64,000 nt of DNA from Psychrobacillus soli (GTDB taxonomy: Bacteria > Bacillota > Bacilli > Bacillales_A > Planococcaceae), in NCBI RefSeq assembly GCF_006861775.1, contig NZ_VDGG01000012.1:29769-93768 (forward strand). The letters are read 5' to 3'. Each line of letters starts with the position of its first letter. The first letter of the stretch is position 1. Below are positions 35,338 through 43,858 of this stretch, in pieces. The notes beneath the pieces were generated by a model. The model saw only the letters and a program-made list of their open reading frames with translations. It made no database searches and was not told where the DNA came from. A program made the translations under genes and the position numbers.

Positions 35338-36117
35338 CTATAGAGTTGTTGCTAACTTTTCCAAATATGGGCCCGCTAATTCCATTCTAGATCCGTACCA
35401 GAACATTTCACCTTCTACTAATACGATTTTGGTGTTTGGTAAAAAAGCTTGAAATTCTGCTATATGTTTTTCTTTAAAAGGAAATGGCTCGGAAGCGAGA
35501 AAAAGTACATCAATGTTTGCAGATGCAAGATCTTCCGGTGTTACAGCGGGGTATCTCGAATTCTCTTTTGCAAAAGGATTTTGAAAACCAAGTGTATGTA
35601 ATACATTATTAATATAAGTAGTTCCACCTACAACCATATAAGGCTTTCGCCAAATTACATAAGCAGCATTTCTACTCTGTACATATGGAGAAGGGAATGC
35701 TGCTTTAACATTATCAATAAGGTGCTCCGCTACTTGTACCTTATTTGTAAGAAGCCCGAGTGTATGTATAAATCGGTAAGCATCCTTAATCGACTGAACT
35801 TCTAAGACGAATACAGGTGCAATGTTTTCAAGTGCTTGTACGATTGCTGCTGTATTTTCTTCTTTTTCAGCTAGAATTAAATCTGGTTGTAGTTCACGTA
35901 TCGTTTCTACATTTACTTCTTTCGTCCCTCCAACAATCGCCACGTTTTCGACAATTCCTGCAGGAAAAATACAAAATTTTGTCCGACCGACTATTTCATT
36001 TTCAAGACCAAGAGCAAAAAGCGTTTCTGTAATCGCTGGACAAATCGAGATGATGCGTTTTGGTGATTGAGAAATATTGATTTTTCTCCCGATATGGTCT
36101 GTTTTCAGTTGTGCCAT
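35338..36117 (-). CDS. Leaderless helical-backbone metal/corrinoid-binding protein (BtuF-like)
   Basis: Protein of 259 residues with the BtuF/TroA-like fold: RIISICPAITETLFALGLE (~21-39), VGRTKFCIFP, LQPDLILAEKEENTA (~85-99). ABC binding proteins of this fold are normally secreted or lipidated, yet this one begins MAQLKTDHIGRKI with no signal peptide or lipobox, although its ribosome site (AGGAGG, minus strand) is excellent. No ABC permease adjoins it. Probably a cytoplasmic cobalamin or metal-binding variant; function open. Confidence 0.75.
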   Translation of the reverse strand: MAQLKTDHIGRKINISQSPKRIISICPAITETLFALGLENEIVGRTKFCIFPAGIVENVAIVGGTKEVNVETIRELQPDLILAEKEENTAAIVQALENIAPVFVLEVQSIKDAYRFIHTLGLLTNKVQVAEHLIDNVKAAFPSPYVQSRNAAYVIWRKPYMVVGGTTYINNVLHTLGFQNPFAKENSRYPAVTPEDLASANIDVLFLASEPFPFKEKHIAEFQAFLPNTKIVLVEGEMFWYGSRMELAGPYLEKLATTL

Positions 36118-36296
36118 GGAATTCCTCCTTCAATAATGTTTACATAAGCTTTCTACTATATCATTCGCTTTTAGAGGAACGTTCTCCTTTTTCTAAGTTA
36201 CTTGAAAATCAACGCTATTAGCTAACAGCATCTTTTATATAGTATTTTCGTCTATCAATAGTGTGAAATATCAGAATCAGATAAGGGGATTAGTAA

Positions 36297-36953
36297 ATGA
36301 AACAAGCAATCATTTTTGACATGGACGGGACGTTATTTCAAACTAATCTAATTTTAGAGCCAGCACTTCAAGCCACCTTTGATATATTACGTGAAAAAGG
36401 GCAATGGCAAGGAGAAACACCTATTGAAATGTATCGTCAAATAATGGGAGTTCCATTACCTGTCGTTTGGGAAACACTACTTCCAAACCATTCACAAGAA
36501 ACACGAGGGGAAAGTAACATCATTTTTCAGGAGCAATTAATAGAAAAAATTCATCAAGGGCGAGGTGCTTTATATGATGGTACGGAACACATCTTACGTG
36601 AACTTTCTATAAACTATTCCTTATACATAGCAAGTAATGGACAAGTTGAATACTTACAAGCAATTGTTGCGAAATATCGTTTACATCGTTGGATTGAACA
36701 TATTTACAGTATTCAAATGATTAACAGTGGAGATAAATCAGAACTAGTGAAGTTGGTAATAGCCGAAAATGGAATTACAAAAGGGGCAGTTGTAGGAGAT
36801 CGTTATTCAGATATTAAGGCAGCAAAAGATAACGGTTTAGTAGCAATAGGATGTCGGTTTGATTTCTCGCAACCAGCGGAGCTTGCAAAAGCGGACATTA
36901 CTATTCAAAATCTAATAGAATTAAGAGATATAGAAGTTGAGGCACTAGGCTAA
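36297..36953 (+). CDS. HAD family hydrolase (phosphatase)
   Basis: HAD phosphatase of 218 residues: motif I FDMDGTLF (~7-14), motif II ASNGQ (~112-116), Lys in SGDKSEL, motif IV VVGDRYSDIKAA (~165-176). Resembles phosphoglycolate/beta-phosphoglucomutase-like HADs; substrate unknown. AAGGGG precedes ATG. Monocistronic. Confidence 0.87.
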   Translation: MKQAIIFDMDGTLFQTNLILEPALQATFDILREKGQWQGETPIEMYRQIMGVPLPVVWETLLPNHSQETRGESNIIFQEQLIEKIHQGRGALYDGTEHILRELSINYSLYIASNGQVEYLQAIVAKYRLHRWIEHIYSIQMINSGDKSELVKLVIAENGITKGAVVGDRYSDIKAAKDNGLVAIGCRFDFSQPAELAKADITIQNLIELRDIEVEALG

Positions 36954-36961
36954 AGGAGGGG

Positions 36962-37006
36962 TATCCCACGAGTCGGCAATTTACGACTTATGGGATAGCT
37001 TTTTTA
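36962..37006 (+). terminator. Terminator after the HAD gene
   Basis: TATCCCACGAGTCG and CGACTTATGGGATA form a long stem followed by T6. Confidence 0.85.
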
Positions 37007-37558
37007 CGATGGATAATAGAGGATCATGCTTAATCGAGTTAATACTTCCCCTGAATTATGATAAGTATGCGGTCTGTCCGCCTTGAATCGGATCGAATCA
37101 CCACTTCTTATTGTGTATTCATTGTTATTTACGCGTATAGTTAGTTCTCCTTCAAAAACAGTTACAAGCTCCTCAGTCCCATCCATATGCGGATCAGCAC
37201 TTAAGAATCCACCTTTTTCGATTTCAACGGAATAAACTTCAAAACGTTTATCATCCTCAAAGGGAAAGTTGGGATAGACACGATATTTTCCATTATCTTC
37301 GGATAAGCTTTGTATATCACTTCGTAAAATAACTTTTGTATCTGTCTGCGGAGTATTTATAAGTGAAGTAAAAGAAATCTTTAACCCATTTGCTATTTTC
37401 CAAATGGTTGTTATCGTTGGTGTCGATTCTCCCCTTTCAATTTGACCTATCATCGTTTTACTTACTCCAGTTAACTCTGAGACCTTTTCAAGACTTAGTT
37501 TCTTTTTTTCTCTTAAAGCCTTTAAATTTCGGGCAATGATAAGATGTATTTCTTCCAT
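37004..37558 (-). CDS. XRE-cupin transcriptional regulator
   Basis: Regulator of 184 residues: N-terminal HTH_3 (LSLEKVSELTGVSKTMIGQIERGES, ~21-45, in parts) and a C-terminal cupin with SADPHMDGTEELVTVFEGEL (~117-136) and RPHTYHNSG. The cupin senses a small molecule. Divergent from a LysE-type exporter, its likely target. AGGAG precedes the ATG. Confidence 0.9.
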   Translation of the reverse strand: MEEIHLIIARNLKALREKKKLSLEKVSELTGVSKTMIGQIERGESTPTITTIWKIANGLKISFTSLINTPQTDTKVILRSDIQSLSEDNGKYRVYPNFPFEDDKRFEVYSVEIEKGGFLSADPHMDGTEELVTVFEGELTIRVNNNEYTIRSGDSIRFKADRPHTYHNSGEVLTRLSMILYYPS

Positions 37559-37584
37559 CCAAACACTCCTGTTCTTGTTGCACT

Positions 37585-37626
37585 ATATAACGTCTATAAT
37601 GTACAATAAAGCGTAAAACGTTATAT
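37585..37626. promoter_or_regulatory. Inverted repeat in the XRE-cupin/LysE gap
   Basis: ATATAACGT (37585-37593) and ACGTTATAT (37618-37626) are perfect 9-bp arms separated by 24 nt. Candidate operator for the XRE-cupin regulator. Confidence 0.55.
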
Positions 37627-37673
37627 TGATCATATGGGACATTATAACATACGCGAGAGAAAGGGGTTCTTAT

Positions 37674-38258
37674 ATGTCGTTATTTTCACTGCTGTTATAT
37701 GCTTTTGTTTCTAGTTTTACCCCAGGTCCAAATAATATTATGGCCATGTTATTTGCGAACAAGTATGGGTTTAAGAAAACATTTAGATTTTGCTTGGGGG
37801 TAGGTGTAGGCTTTTTTGTCATATTAATTCTAAGTGCTTATTTTAATCTGCTGCTTCATAGTGTAATTCCTAAAATAGAATTTTTAATGAAGCTTATAGG
37901 TGCAGCTTATATGTTGTATCTCGCGATAAAAATTGTTACTAGTAAAAATAATGGTAACGACACAGATGGAGGCAATAACAACAGTTTTTATGTAGGAGTG
38001 GTTTTGCAATTTATAAATCCAAAGGCAATATTATATGGTATAACCGCCATGTCAACTTTTGTTCTGCCATATAATAGTTCTCATTTTAGCTTACTTTTTT
38101 ATTCATTATTGCTAGCCGCTATATCCATCCTGTCAACTAGTAGTTGGAGTATGTTTGGTTCCATTTTTAAAGAGTTTATTTCAAAGTATAAAAGTCAGTT
38201 TAATGTAGTGATGGCTTTGCTATTAGTTTATAGTGCTATTACTATTCTTATAGGATAA
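37674..38258 (+). CDS. LysE family exporter
   Basis: Membrane exporter of 194 residues of the LysE/RhtB family with about six helices and the signature FTPGPNNIMAMLFANKYGFK (~15-34). Exports amino acids or derivatives; substrate unknown. GAAAGGGG supports ATG 37674 rather than the upstream 37626 start. Divergent XRE-cupin regulator. Confidence 0.87.
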   Translation: MSLFSLLLYAFVSSFTPGPNNIMAMLFANKYGFKKTFRFCLGVGVGFFVILILSAYFNLLLHSVIPKIEFLMKLIGAAYMLYLAIKIVTSKNNGNDTDGGNNNSFYVGVVLQFINPKAILYGITAMSTFVLPYNSSHFSLLFYSLLLAAISILSTSSWSMFGSIFKEFISKYKSQFNVVMALLLVYSAITILIG

Positions 38259-38263
38259 ATCAT

Positions 38264-38290
38264 CCACCTTTTTTAAAGGGTGGCTATTTG
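38264..38290 (+). terminator. Weak terminator-like hairpin
   Basis: CCACCTTT/AAAGGGTGG stem with a minimal loop, but a poor T run. Confidence 0.45.
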
Positions 38291-38358
38291 TTATTAGATC
38301 AGCAAAGGAATACTCTTAGGTTTTCTATTTGACCTTGTATCATTTAATATGATAATAA

Positions 38359-38374
38359 TTGATTGGTCAATCAA
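38359..38374. promoter_or_regulatory. Palindrome resembling a TetR-family operator
   Basis: TTGATTG-GT-CAATCAA, 7-bp perfect arms, lies about 80 nt upstream of the small membrane protein gene. No TetR gene is adjacent, so the regulator would act from elsewhere. Confidence 0.45.
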
Positions 38375-38451
38375 ATAAAAAAATAATCGCCGTATACCGA
38401 TGAATTAGTAAGTCTTATACAAAATCAACTATGTAATGAAAGGAGAAAATA

Positions 38452-38655
38452 TTGAAATTTTTAGAACAAGTATTTAATTGGATTTTTATAATTGGTGTGG
38501 TGTTACTAATAGGACGGATTGTTACGATGGTTTTTAGATTTTTAGATACACCGTTTATTACTTTTTTTACAGACTATAGTGGCATTTCGTTCATTATTTT
38601 AATAGTAGGTGTAATCGGAACGGAAGTGATGAAGCGTAATAAAAAAGCTGTTTAA
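38452..38655 (+). CDS. Small membrane protein, unknown
   Basis: 67 residues with two hydrophobic helices (NWIFIIGVVLLIGRIVTMVF and ISFIILIVGVIGTEVM) and a basic tail. TTG start preceded by AAAGGAGAAAA. No family recognised. A terminator overlaps the end of the gene. It lies downstream of a TetR-like palindrome. Confidence 0.65.
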   Translation: MKFLEQVFNWIFIIGVVLLIGRIVTMVFRFLDTPFITFFTDYSGISFIILIVGVIGTEVMKRNKKAV

Positions 38656-38687
38656 CTTAGGAGAAATCCTTGTTAAACAGCTTTTTT
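38641..38687 (+). terminator. Terminator overlapping the gene end
   Basis: AAAAAAGCTGTTTAAC/GTTAAACAGCTTTTTT, a long perfect stem. Confidence 0.88.
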
Positions 38688-38890
38688 GATACATGCTTAT
38701 TTGTGTTTTTATTACGGGTAATGCATGGATCAATTCGAGTTTGTACTATCAAATAGACACTTTTATCTATCAAAAAAGTCTTTAAGTCAAATTACTAGAT
38801 TTCGAACTATTTATTGTGCTAGAATATTTTCTTGTGAGCCAGATGTATTGGTATCAATAGAAATTAAAACAACTTTGGAGGAACTAAGAA

Positions 38891-39535
38891 ATGAATATAC
38901 TAGTAGTAAAAGCAAATAACCGTCCAGCGACGGAAGCTATATCAAGCAAAATGTATGAAACTTTCATGGAAACAGTAAAAGACGCGAAAGATTTGAATGT
39001 AACAACTTTTGACGTGTTTGCAGAAGATATGCCATACTTTGGACAAGATTTGTTCAATGCATTTGGAAAAACACAAAACGGGGAAGAGTTATCTGATTTA
39101 GAGCAACGCCTACTAGCTGCTAAACAAAAAGCGATGGATGCTCTAACAGCTGCTGATGTAGTTGTTTTCGCTTTCCCATTATGGAACTTAACAATTCCAG
39201 CAAAATTACAAACATTCGTAGATTATACGTATCAAGCAGGATACGCATTTAAATACAGCCCAGAAGGCCAATTAATTAGCTTGATGCCGGAGAAAAAAGC
39301 AATTCTATTAAGTGCACGTGGAGGAATTTACTCTACACCTGAGTCGGCACCAATGGAAATGGCAGCTACTTATATGCGTAATGTATTTGGCGGTGTATTC
39401 GGAATGTCTATAGAAGAAGTAATCATCGAAGGACATAATGCAATGCCAGATAAAGCAGAACAAATCGTTGCAGAAGGACTTGAAAGAGTAACTGCGATTG
39501 CAAAATCGTTAACTACAGAAGCTGTTAACGCTTAA
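38891..39535 (+). CDS. azoR: FMN-dependent NADH:quinone/azo reductase
   Basis: Flavodoxin-fold reductase of 214 residues: MNILVVKANNRP, FAFPLWNLTIPAKLQTFVDY (~97-116) and LLSARGGIYS (~142-151). Two-electron reduction of quinones and azo compounds protects against electrophile stress. TTTGGAGGAAC gives a clear ribosome site. A TAGAAT -10-like box is upstream at 38821-38826. In B. subtilis homologues are repressed by YodB; whether the HxlR protein here at 32 kb acts on it is untested. Confidence 0.9.
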   Translation: MNILVVKANNRPATEAISSKMYETFMETVKDAKDLNVTTFDVFAEDMPYFGQDLFNAFGKTQNGEELSDLEQRLLAAKQKAMDALTAADVVVFAFPLWNLTIPAKLQTFVDYTYQAGYAFKYSPEGQLISLMPEKKAILLSARGGIYSTPESAPMEMAATYMRNVFGGVFGMSIEEVIIEGHNAMPDKAEQIVAEGLERVTAIAKSLTTEAVNA

Positions 39536-39544
39536 TAAATAATT

Positions 39545-39581
39545 AATCCCTCTTTGTTCATGAAGCCAAAGAGGGATTTTT
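39545..39581 (+). terminator. Terminator after azoR
   Basis: AATCCCTCTTTG/CAAAGAGGGATT stem with a T run. Confidence 0.87.
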
Positions 39582-39652
39582 TATAGATAGAAATAAGTTG
39601 ATTTTATTACGAGGAAAAGCAAAGTCAGCGGGATAACTGCAAAAATTACACA

Positions 39653-40513
39653 TTAATTAACTACAGCTGGAGATGTTTTTCGAATGATCACCTCCCAGTT
39701 CATCCCAGTACCAACACCATAAGTTTCTGCAAAAGATTGTTGGTTGATGGCGATAGCAATATTATCTAAAGAATTTACATATAAAAGGGGTTCTCCGACA
39801 TTAGTAGCTGCAAACGAGCGACCGTATAACAGTGCATTTTCATAAATTGTATGCCCATTTGTCGATATGGACACTTGGAATGACTCTCCGTAAACTGCGT
39901 CCAATTGTTTAAACTGTGTTCGGCTTATATTTGTCCAAAGGTTTCCAAATGGACGATCGATAATATCGACAATGCCAGCAAGTTCTTCATTTTCAAACGT
40001 TGAGTCTTTTAACGGAAATTCTATAATGGATGATAAAGGAAGAGATGGTCCAACGTCTTCGAATGGAATAAAGCCTGAAGCAAGACGAGCCCCCGTATAA
40101 GCATAAATATCACGACCGTGGAAAGTATGTGATTCACCAGAGTTTGGAAGTCTATTTACCGTTTCATCAATTTCACGTACTTCTTTAATACCGATAAATT
40201 TATTCACATGAGTTAATGTTCCATTATCTGGTGTTACGATATATTGTCCCTTCACTGTTTGGGCTACAACACTTTTTCGATCAGAACCTACTCCTGGATC
40301 CACAATGGATACAAACACTGTTTGCTCGGGCCAGTAATTAATCGTTTGTAATAATCGATAAGATGCTTCCCAAATATTATACTGTGGTATTTGATGAGTT
40401 AAGTCGAAAATAGGCAAGCCGCGTTGTACAGAGTTTGCAACCCCGTGCATTGCGCTTACAGCACCATCACTAATTCCAAAATCTGATTGTAAAACTAATA
40501 ATCCTTCTGTCAC
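39653..40513 (-). CDS. SAM hydrolase / SAM hydroxide adenosyltransferase family (DUF62)
   Basis: Protein of 287 residues of the DUF62 family, which splits S-adenosylmethionine to adenosine and methionine with water/hydroxide (relatives are the fluorinase and chlorinase). Seen: LQSDFGISDGAVSAMHGVA near the N-terminus (catalytic Asp region), VDPGVGSDRK (~74-83), PDNGTLT (~97-103), and HTFHGRDIYAYTGARL. GTG 40513 is preferred over GTG 40522 because GGAGA then sits 9 nt upstream. A full T-box leader precedes it. Confidence 0.87.
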   Translation of the reverse strand: MTEGLLVLQSDFGISDGAVSAMHGVANSVQRGLPIFDLTHQIPQYNIWEASYRLLQTINYWPEQTVFVSIVDPGVGSDRKSVVAQTVKGQYIVTPDNGTLTHVNKFIGIKEVREIDETVNRLPNSGESHTFHGRDIYAYTGARLASGFIPFEDVGPSLPLSSIIEFPLKDSTFENEELAGIVDIIDRPFGNLWTNISRTQFKQLDAVYGESFQVSISTNGHTIYENALLYGRSFAATNVGEPLLYVNSLDNIAIAINQQSFAETYGVGTGMNWEVIIRKTSPAVVN

Positions 40514-40562
40514 GTTACACACTCTCCTATTGTATTATTTGTTTAAAGTTGTGAATGAAGAT

Positions 40563-40871
40563 AAAAAAATCCCGTCCTCATCAATCGTATAGATTGAAAA
40601 GGACGAGATTACTACTCGTGTTACCACCTTTATTCGTCACTTATTCACATAAGCGACCTCATCAAGTACAGAATCCTATCAATATAGATTCTAGACTGTG
40701 GTATTGATAACGGGTACCAAATCCCGCTTACATCTCAAGCGCAAATCATTTGCGTGTTCAATGTAGAGCTCAGAGGCCATTGTTCAAACGAGGTATTTCT
40801 GCTTCTTTTCAGCTACCGAAGCTCTCTTGTAAAAAATCCTACCATTTTACTTTTTCTCTTCATCGCTTTTA
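40563..40871 (-). promoter_or_regulatory. T-box riboswitch upstream of the SAM hydrolase gene
   Basis: On the minus strand: Stem I start GATGAAGAGAAAAAGTAA with AGAGAGCTTCGGTAGCTG in the distal part, a CGCAAATGATTTGCG hairpin, the T-box GGTGGTAACACGAG (40628-40615), and a terminator CTCGTCC/GGACGGG followed by T7. The specifier region reads GAACAATGGCC; AUG (40780-40778, Met) would suit a SAM/methionine gene, but AAU or CAA registers cannot be excluded. Confidence 0.88.
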
Positions 40872-40883
40872 CTTATTATTTTG

Positions 40884-40912
40884 AATTTACACTCAATTCA
40901 GGGGATTGTCAA
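40884..40912 (-). promoter_or_regulatory. Sigma-A promoter of the T-box transcript
   Basis: -35 TTGACA (40912-40907), exactly 17 nt, -10 TAAATT (40889-40884), placed just before Stem I. Confidence 0.75.
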
Positions 40913-40981
40913 GCGTTTTTCGTTTGTTAACTATACAGTATATTAATGATTGTATTTAACAGTAGTAAGGGAAAGGGCTTA

Positions 40982-42205
40982 CTATTTCTGACCACCCAAA
41001 ATGGCAATCGGATTAAATACTTCGAAATGAATATGATCTTCTGCTACACCCCATTCATTCAAAGTTCTATTAACTGCCTCCAAGAAGGGAATAGGTCCAC
41101 AAAAATAGAAGTGCGCGTCTTTCGATGGGATATTCGTTTGTAAAAAGTCCAAATCAACAAATCCTTGTTTGTCGAAGTCAGCGGCATGGAGATCCTCTTT
41201 TGTTGGCGTATTATAAAGAACGAGTGATTTCACGTTCGAATGATTTTTCGCTAATTGTTTTACATGTTCTTTAAAAGCATGTGTCTTATGATTATCGGTG
41301 GCATGGATAAATGTGACTTCCCTTTGTGCTTGATTTTCTACAATGGAATTTAGCATACTAACTAAAGGTGTAATTCCAATTCCACCACTAATAAGGACAA
41401 CCTGGGCATCCACCTTTTCGAGAAAAAAGTCACCTGCTGGAGCAGAGAACTGAAGCGTATCCCCAACATCTATTTGATTTGCCAAGAAGTTAGAGACGAT
41501 TCCTGCTGGCGCATTGTTATGGGCATCCTCCCGTTTAACGCTAATGCGGTAGTAATCCTTGCCGGGTGAATCCGAAAGACTATAATGTCGAATATGATTA
41601 TATTTCTCGCCAGGTATTTCTGCCTTTAACGTTAAGTATTGCCCTGCCTCGTAAGTAGGGATAGGTTTACCATCTTGTGGCTTTAAATAGTAAGAATAAA
41701 CGGTATCGCTTTCTACTTCTTTTCGATCAATAACAAAACGACGGAATCCTTCCCATCCGCCAGATTGATGTTCTACTTGATCATACAAGTTCTTTTCTAT
41801 GTCAATAAAGGCATCTGCAATATAACCATATGCTTTTCCCCAAGCATCGATAATTTCATCTGTCGCAGCATCACCGAGGACAGCCTTTACCGCTTCCAGT
41901 AATGTTTCACCTACAACTGGATATTGCTCCGGTACAACTCCAATCGCCCGGTGCTTCTCTGTAACTCTTTGTATAACAGGTTTTATTGCTTCTAAATTAG
42001 TAATATGTTCACCCGCTGCATAAACAGCAAAACCTAGCGCTTCTTGTTGAATCCCTCTTTTTTGATTGGTTTGATTGAATAGGTTGTACAGATCTGGAGC
42101 TTTAGAAAATAATAACTCATAAAATTTCTTTCCGATTGCATTACTATGTTCTTTTAGAACAGGTGCCGTCGATTGAACGATTTCGATTGTTTTAGCATCT
42201 AACAA
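40982..42205 (-). CDS. hmp: Flavohemoglobin / nitric oxide dioxygenase
   Basis: NO-detoxifying enzyme of 407 residues converting NO and O2 to nitrate. Globin domain ~1-137 (LLFSKAPDLYNLF; proximal-His region RVTEKHRAIG), FAD domain with RHYSLSDSPG (~205), NAD domain with ISGGIGITPLVSML (~270-283) and FYFCGPIPFLEAV. Start TTG 42205 is set by GAGGGGGA; the frame runs further upstream to 42301 but encodes an implausible hydrophobic leader. Probably induced by NO; no NsrR site recognised with confidence. Confidence 0.93.
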   Translation of the reverse strand: MLDAKTIEIVQSTAPVLKEHSNAIGKKFYELLFSKAPDLYNLFNQTNQKRGIQQEALGFAVYAAGEHITNLEAIKPVIQRVTEKHRAIGVVPEQYPVVGETLLEAVKAVLGDAATDEIIDAWGKAYGYIADAFIDIEKNLYDQVEHQSGGWEGFRRFVIDRKEVESDTVYSYYLKPQDGKPIPTYEAGQYLTLKAEIPGEKYNHIRHYSLSDSPGKDYYRISVKREDAHNNAPAGIVSNFLANQIDVGDTLQFSAPAGDFFLEKVDAQVVLISGGIGITPLVSMLNSIVENQAQREVTFIHATDNHKTHAFKEHVKQLAKNHSNVKSLVLYNTPTKEDLHAADFDKQGFVDLDFLQTNIPSKDAHFYFCGPIPFLEAVNRTLNEWGVAEDHIHFEVFNPIAILGGQK

Positions 42206-42289
42206 TTGATAGTTCCCCCTCAAACTGTATATTACATAACAAAAATAGCATTCCCTAAAAAGAAGTAAACAAACATAATAAATACATGA

Positions 42290-42330
42290 AAAAAGACACA
42301 AGATTCCAATTGGATGCGGAACCTTGTGTC
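42290..42330 (-). terminator. Terminator of the EIIC-like gene
   Basis: On the minus strand GACACAAGGTTCC/GGAATCTTGTGTC followed by T6. Confidence 0.85.
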
Positions 42331-42342
42331 AAAAATGAAAGA

Positions 42343-43371
42343 CTATTGTATTTCCATACGCAAATCCCCTGTTTTAGCTAATCCTCTAGCTTTAAGCAAA
42401 TGATAAACAGTAAGAGAAATGATTGCTGGTAAAATGACACCTAATACAATATACATTAGTAGAACAATTACACCTTGGTTCGCAAGAATATTTAAAGGTG
42501 CAATAAAAGAGTTAAGACCAAGTCCTGCTAATGTATAAGGAACTTCAAAGTGAAACATTAATATCGCGATTGGCGCACAAATGACAGAAGATAGAAATGG
42601 TCCTATGACAAGAAGTGGGTTTTTAACGATATTTGGAACTTGTACTTTTGGCGTTAAAAATGATTGGGCAATATTTGCACCTAAATCATTTTGTTTGAAA
42701 GACATCGCGGTCCATCCAGCAAACTGAGCGGTACACCCGATAAGTGCAGCTGCACTCGAAACTGGATCAAGCTGCAAAGCAATTGCAATAGCTGCAGAAG
42801 ATGCAGGAGACATAAGGAAAATACTCCAAACAAGTCCGATAACGATTGATCCCATAAGAGGAGAACCTGAAACAGAATTTGCAATGAAACTACTTAATTG
42901 TTCTAAAAGTGGGGTAGTAACCGCTGCTAATCCAACACCTGCTACTCCCCCCACTAATATAGCGGCAAATGGGATAGCGAGCATATCTAACTTTGTCTTA
43001 CCAGCAATGCGTTTTCCGACCCACACTGCAATAACGGTAGCTACTACAGCACTAATCGGTTGTCCTGTAGTTAAAATCCATGCACCTTCTGCATTCATAT
43101 GAAGGGCATTTGCACCAATCGTACTAGATGCCATTGCACTGAATATAACTAATGTATTTCCACCTAGTTGATAAGCGATTCCAGCACCAATTGCGGGTGC
43201 TAGCATTAGCTGCGCTGCCTTGCCGATTGTTGTAAATCCTTCCCAACCAGTAAAAGTTCCGAACGTTTCAATAAGAAGGCCAATACCTAATGTTACAAGT
43301 ACTGCATTTGCAAGTCCTTGCGAGGCCTTATACATCCGTTCGATTATATATTGTTTTGTCGTCTGTTTCAT
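42343..43371 (-). CDS. PTS EIIC-like membrane protein (PTS_EIIC_2)
   Basis: Polytopic membrane protein of 342 residues matching the PTS_EIIC_2 group of stand-alone EIIC-like permeases, rich in Gly/Ala helices (GVGLAAVTTPLLEQ, SPASSAAIAIALQLDPVSSAAALIG split across ~195-220). No EIIA/EIIB gene is nearby, so sugar phosphorylation by the PTS is doubtful. AGGAGGT sets ATG 43371. A 165-nt leader with a good promoter precedes it, hinting at RNA-level control. Confidence 0.8.
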   Translation of the reverse strand: MKQTTKQYIIERMYKASQGLANAVLVTLGIGLLIETFGTFTGWEGFTTIGKAAQLMLAPAIGAGIAYQLGGNTLVIFSAMASSTIGANALHMNAEGAWILTTGQPISAVVATVIAVWVGKRIAGKTKLDMLAIPFAAILVGGVAGVGLAAVTTPLLEQLSSFIANSVSGSPLMGSIVIGLVWSIFLMSPASSAAIAIALQLDPVSSAAALIGCTAQFAGWTAMSFKQNDLGANIAQSFLTPKVQVPNIVKNPLLVIGPFLSSVICAPIAILMFHFEVPYTLAGLGLNSFIAPLNILANQGVIVLLMYIVLGVILPAIISLTVYHLLKARGLAKTGDLRMEIQ

Positions 43372-43540
43372 TTCGAAATACCTCCTAGTATACTGCATTA
43401 AATATATTGCGAATTTTTAAAAAATAAAAAGCCCTCCGATAGGATGAGCATGTAACGACTAAAGTTTGATCCCAGTTTGTCTGAATAATGCACGATACTA
43501 GATACGCTTGTTATATATTCCCTTCTACTAGTAAATTGTT
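43372..43540 (-). promoter_or_regulatory. Long 5' leader, possible structured RNA
   Basis: The mRNA leader predicted from the promoter is ~165 nt. CTAGTAT (43501-43495) is complementary to ATACTAG (43391-43385), which abuts the AGGAGG ribosome site, so a long-range pairing could close the leader and occlude initiation. GCAT/ATGC and GAC/GTC arms lie inside. It matches no riboswitch class I know. Confidence 0.35.
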
Positions 43541-43543
43541 ATA

Positions 43544-43572
43544 ATATTAATATAATTATTTCAAGTAGTCAA
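43544..43572 (-). promoter_or_regulatory. Sigma-A promoter of the EIIC-like gene
   Basis: -35 TTGACT (43572-43567), 17-nt spacer, -10 TAATAT (43549-43544). Confidence 0.7.
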
Positions 43573-43600
43573 TACCTATTTTAGAATAAGACTAATAAGT

Positions 43601-43638
43601 AAAAAAGCCGGAGAATTTATGAAATATTCGGCTTTTTT
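43601..43638. terminator. Isolated bidirectional terminator
   Basis: AAAAAAGCCGGA/TCGGCTTTTTT around a loop of ~15 nt. It insulates the EIIC promoter from the kinase gene side. The rest of 43640-43858 shows no supportable gene, only a short frame after GAGGTG at 43729-43734. Confidence 0.7.
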
Positions 43639-43858
43639 GTTGTTGAAGGAAATATACAGCTAGTGACGAATTTATATACATAGAATGATCGAAGCGATGT
43701 ATAAAACATTAATGCATCTAAAATAGTGAGGTGAAAATAGATCAATATTGAAAAAATAAAATTAGAAATAATGAAACTCAATGAATGCATTTATTTTGAT
43801 AACAATGAATACCTTACAAAGAGCAATTGATTTTACAAAACTACAAGGGGGGACTTGA

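Noticed and set aside
38725..38919. 64-codon frame before azoR
   Set aside because: Overlaps the azoR start in another frame, and covers its promoter and ribosome site; no family.
42205..42301. N-terminal extension of the flavohemoglobin
   Set aside because: Encodes a Cys/Tyr-rich leader not found in Hmp proteins, whereas TTG 42205 has a strong ribosome site and gives the standard length.
43748..43830. Short frame after GAGGTG near 43,729
   Set aside because: The TTG start runs into a stop after two codons; the other frame needs an ATT/ATC start.
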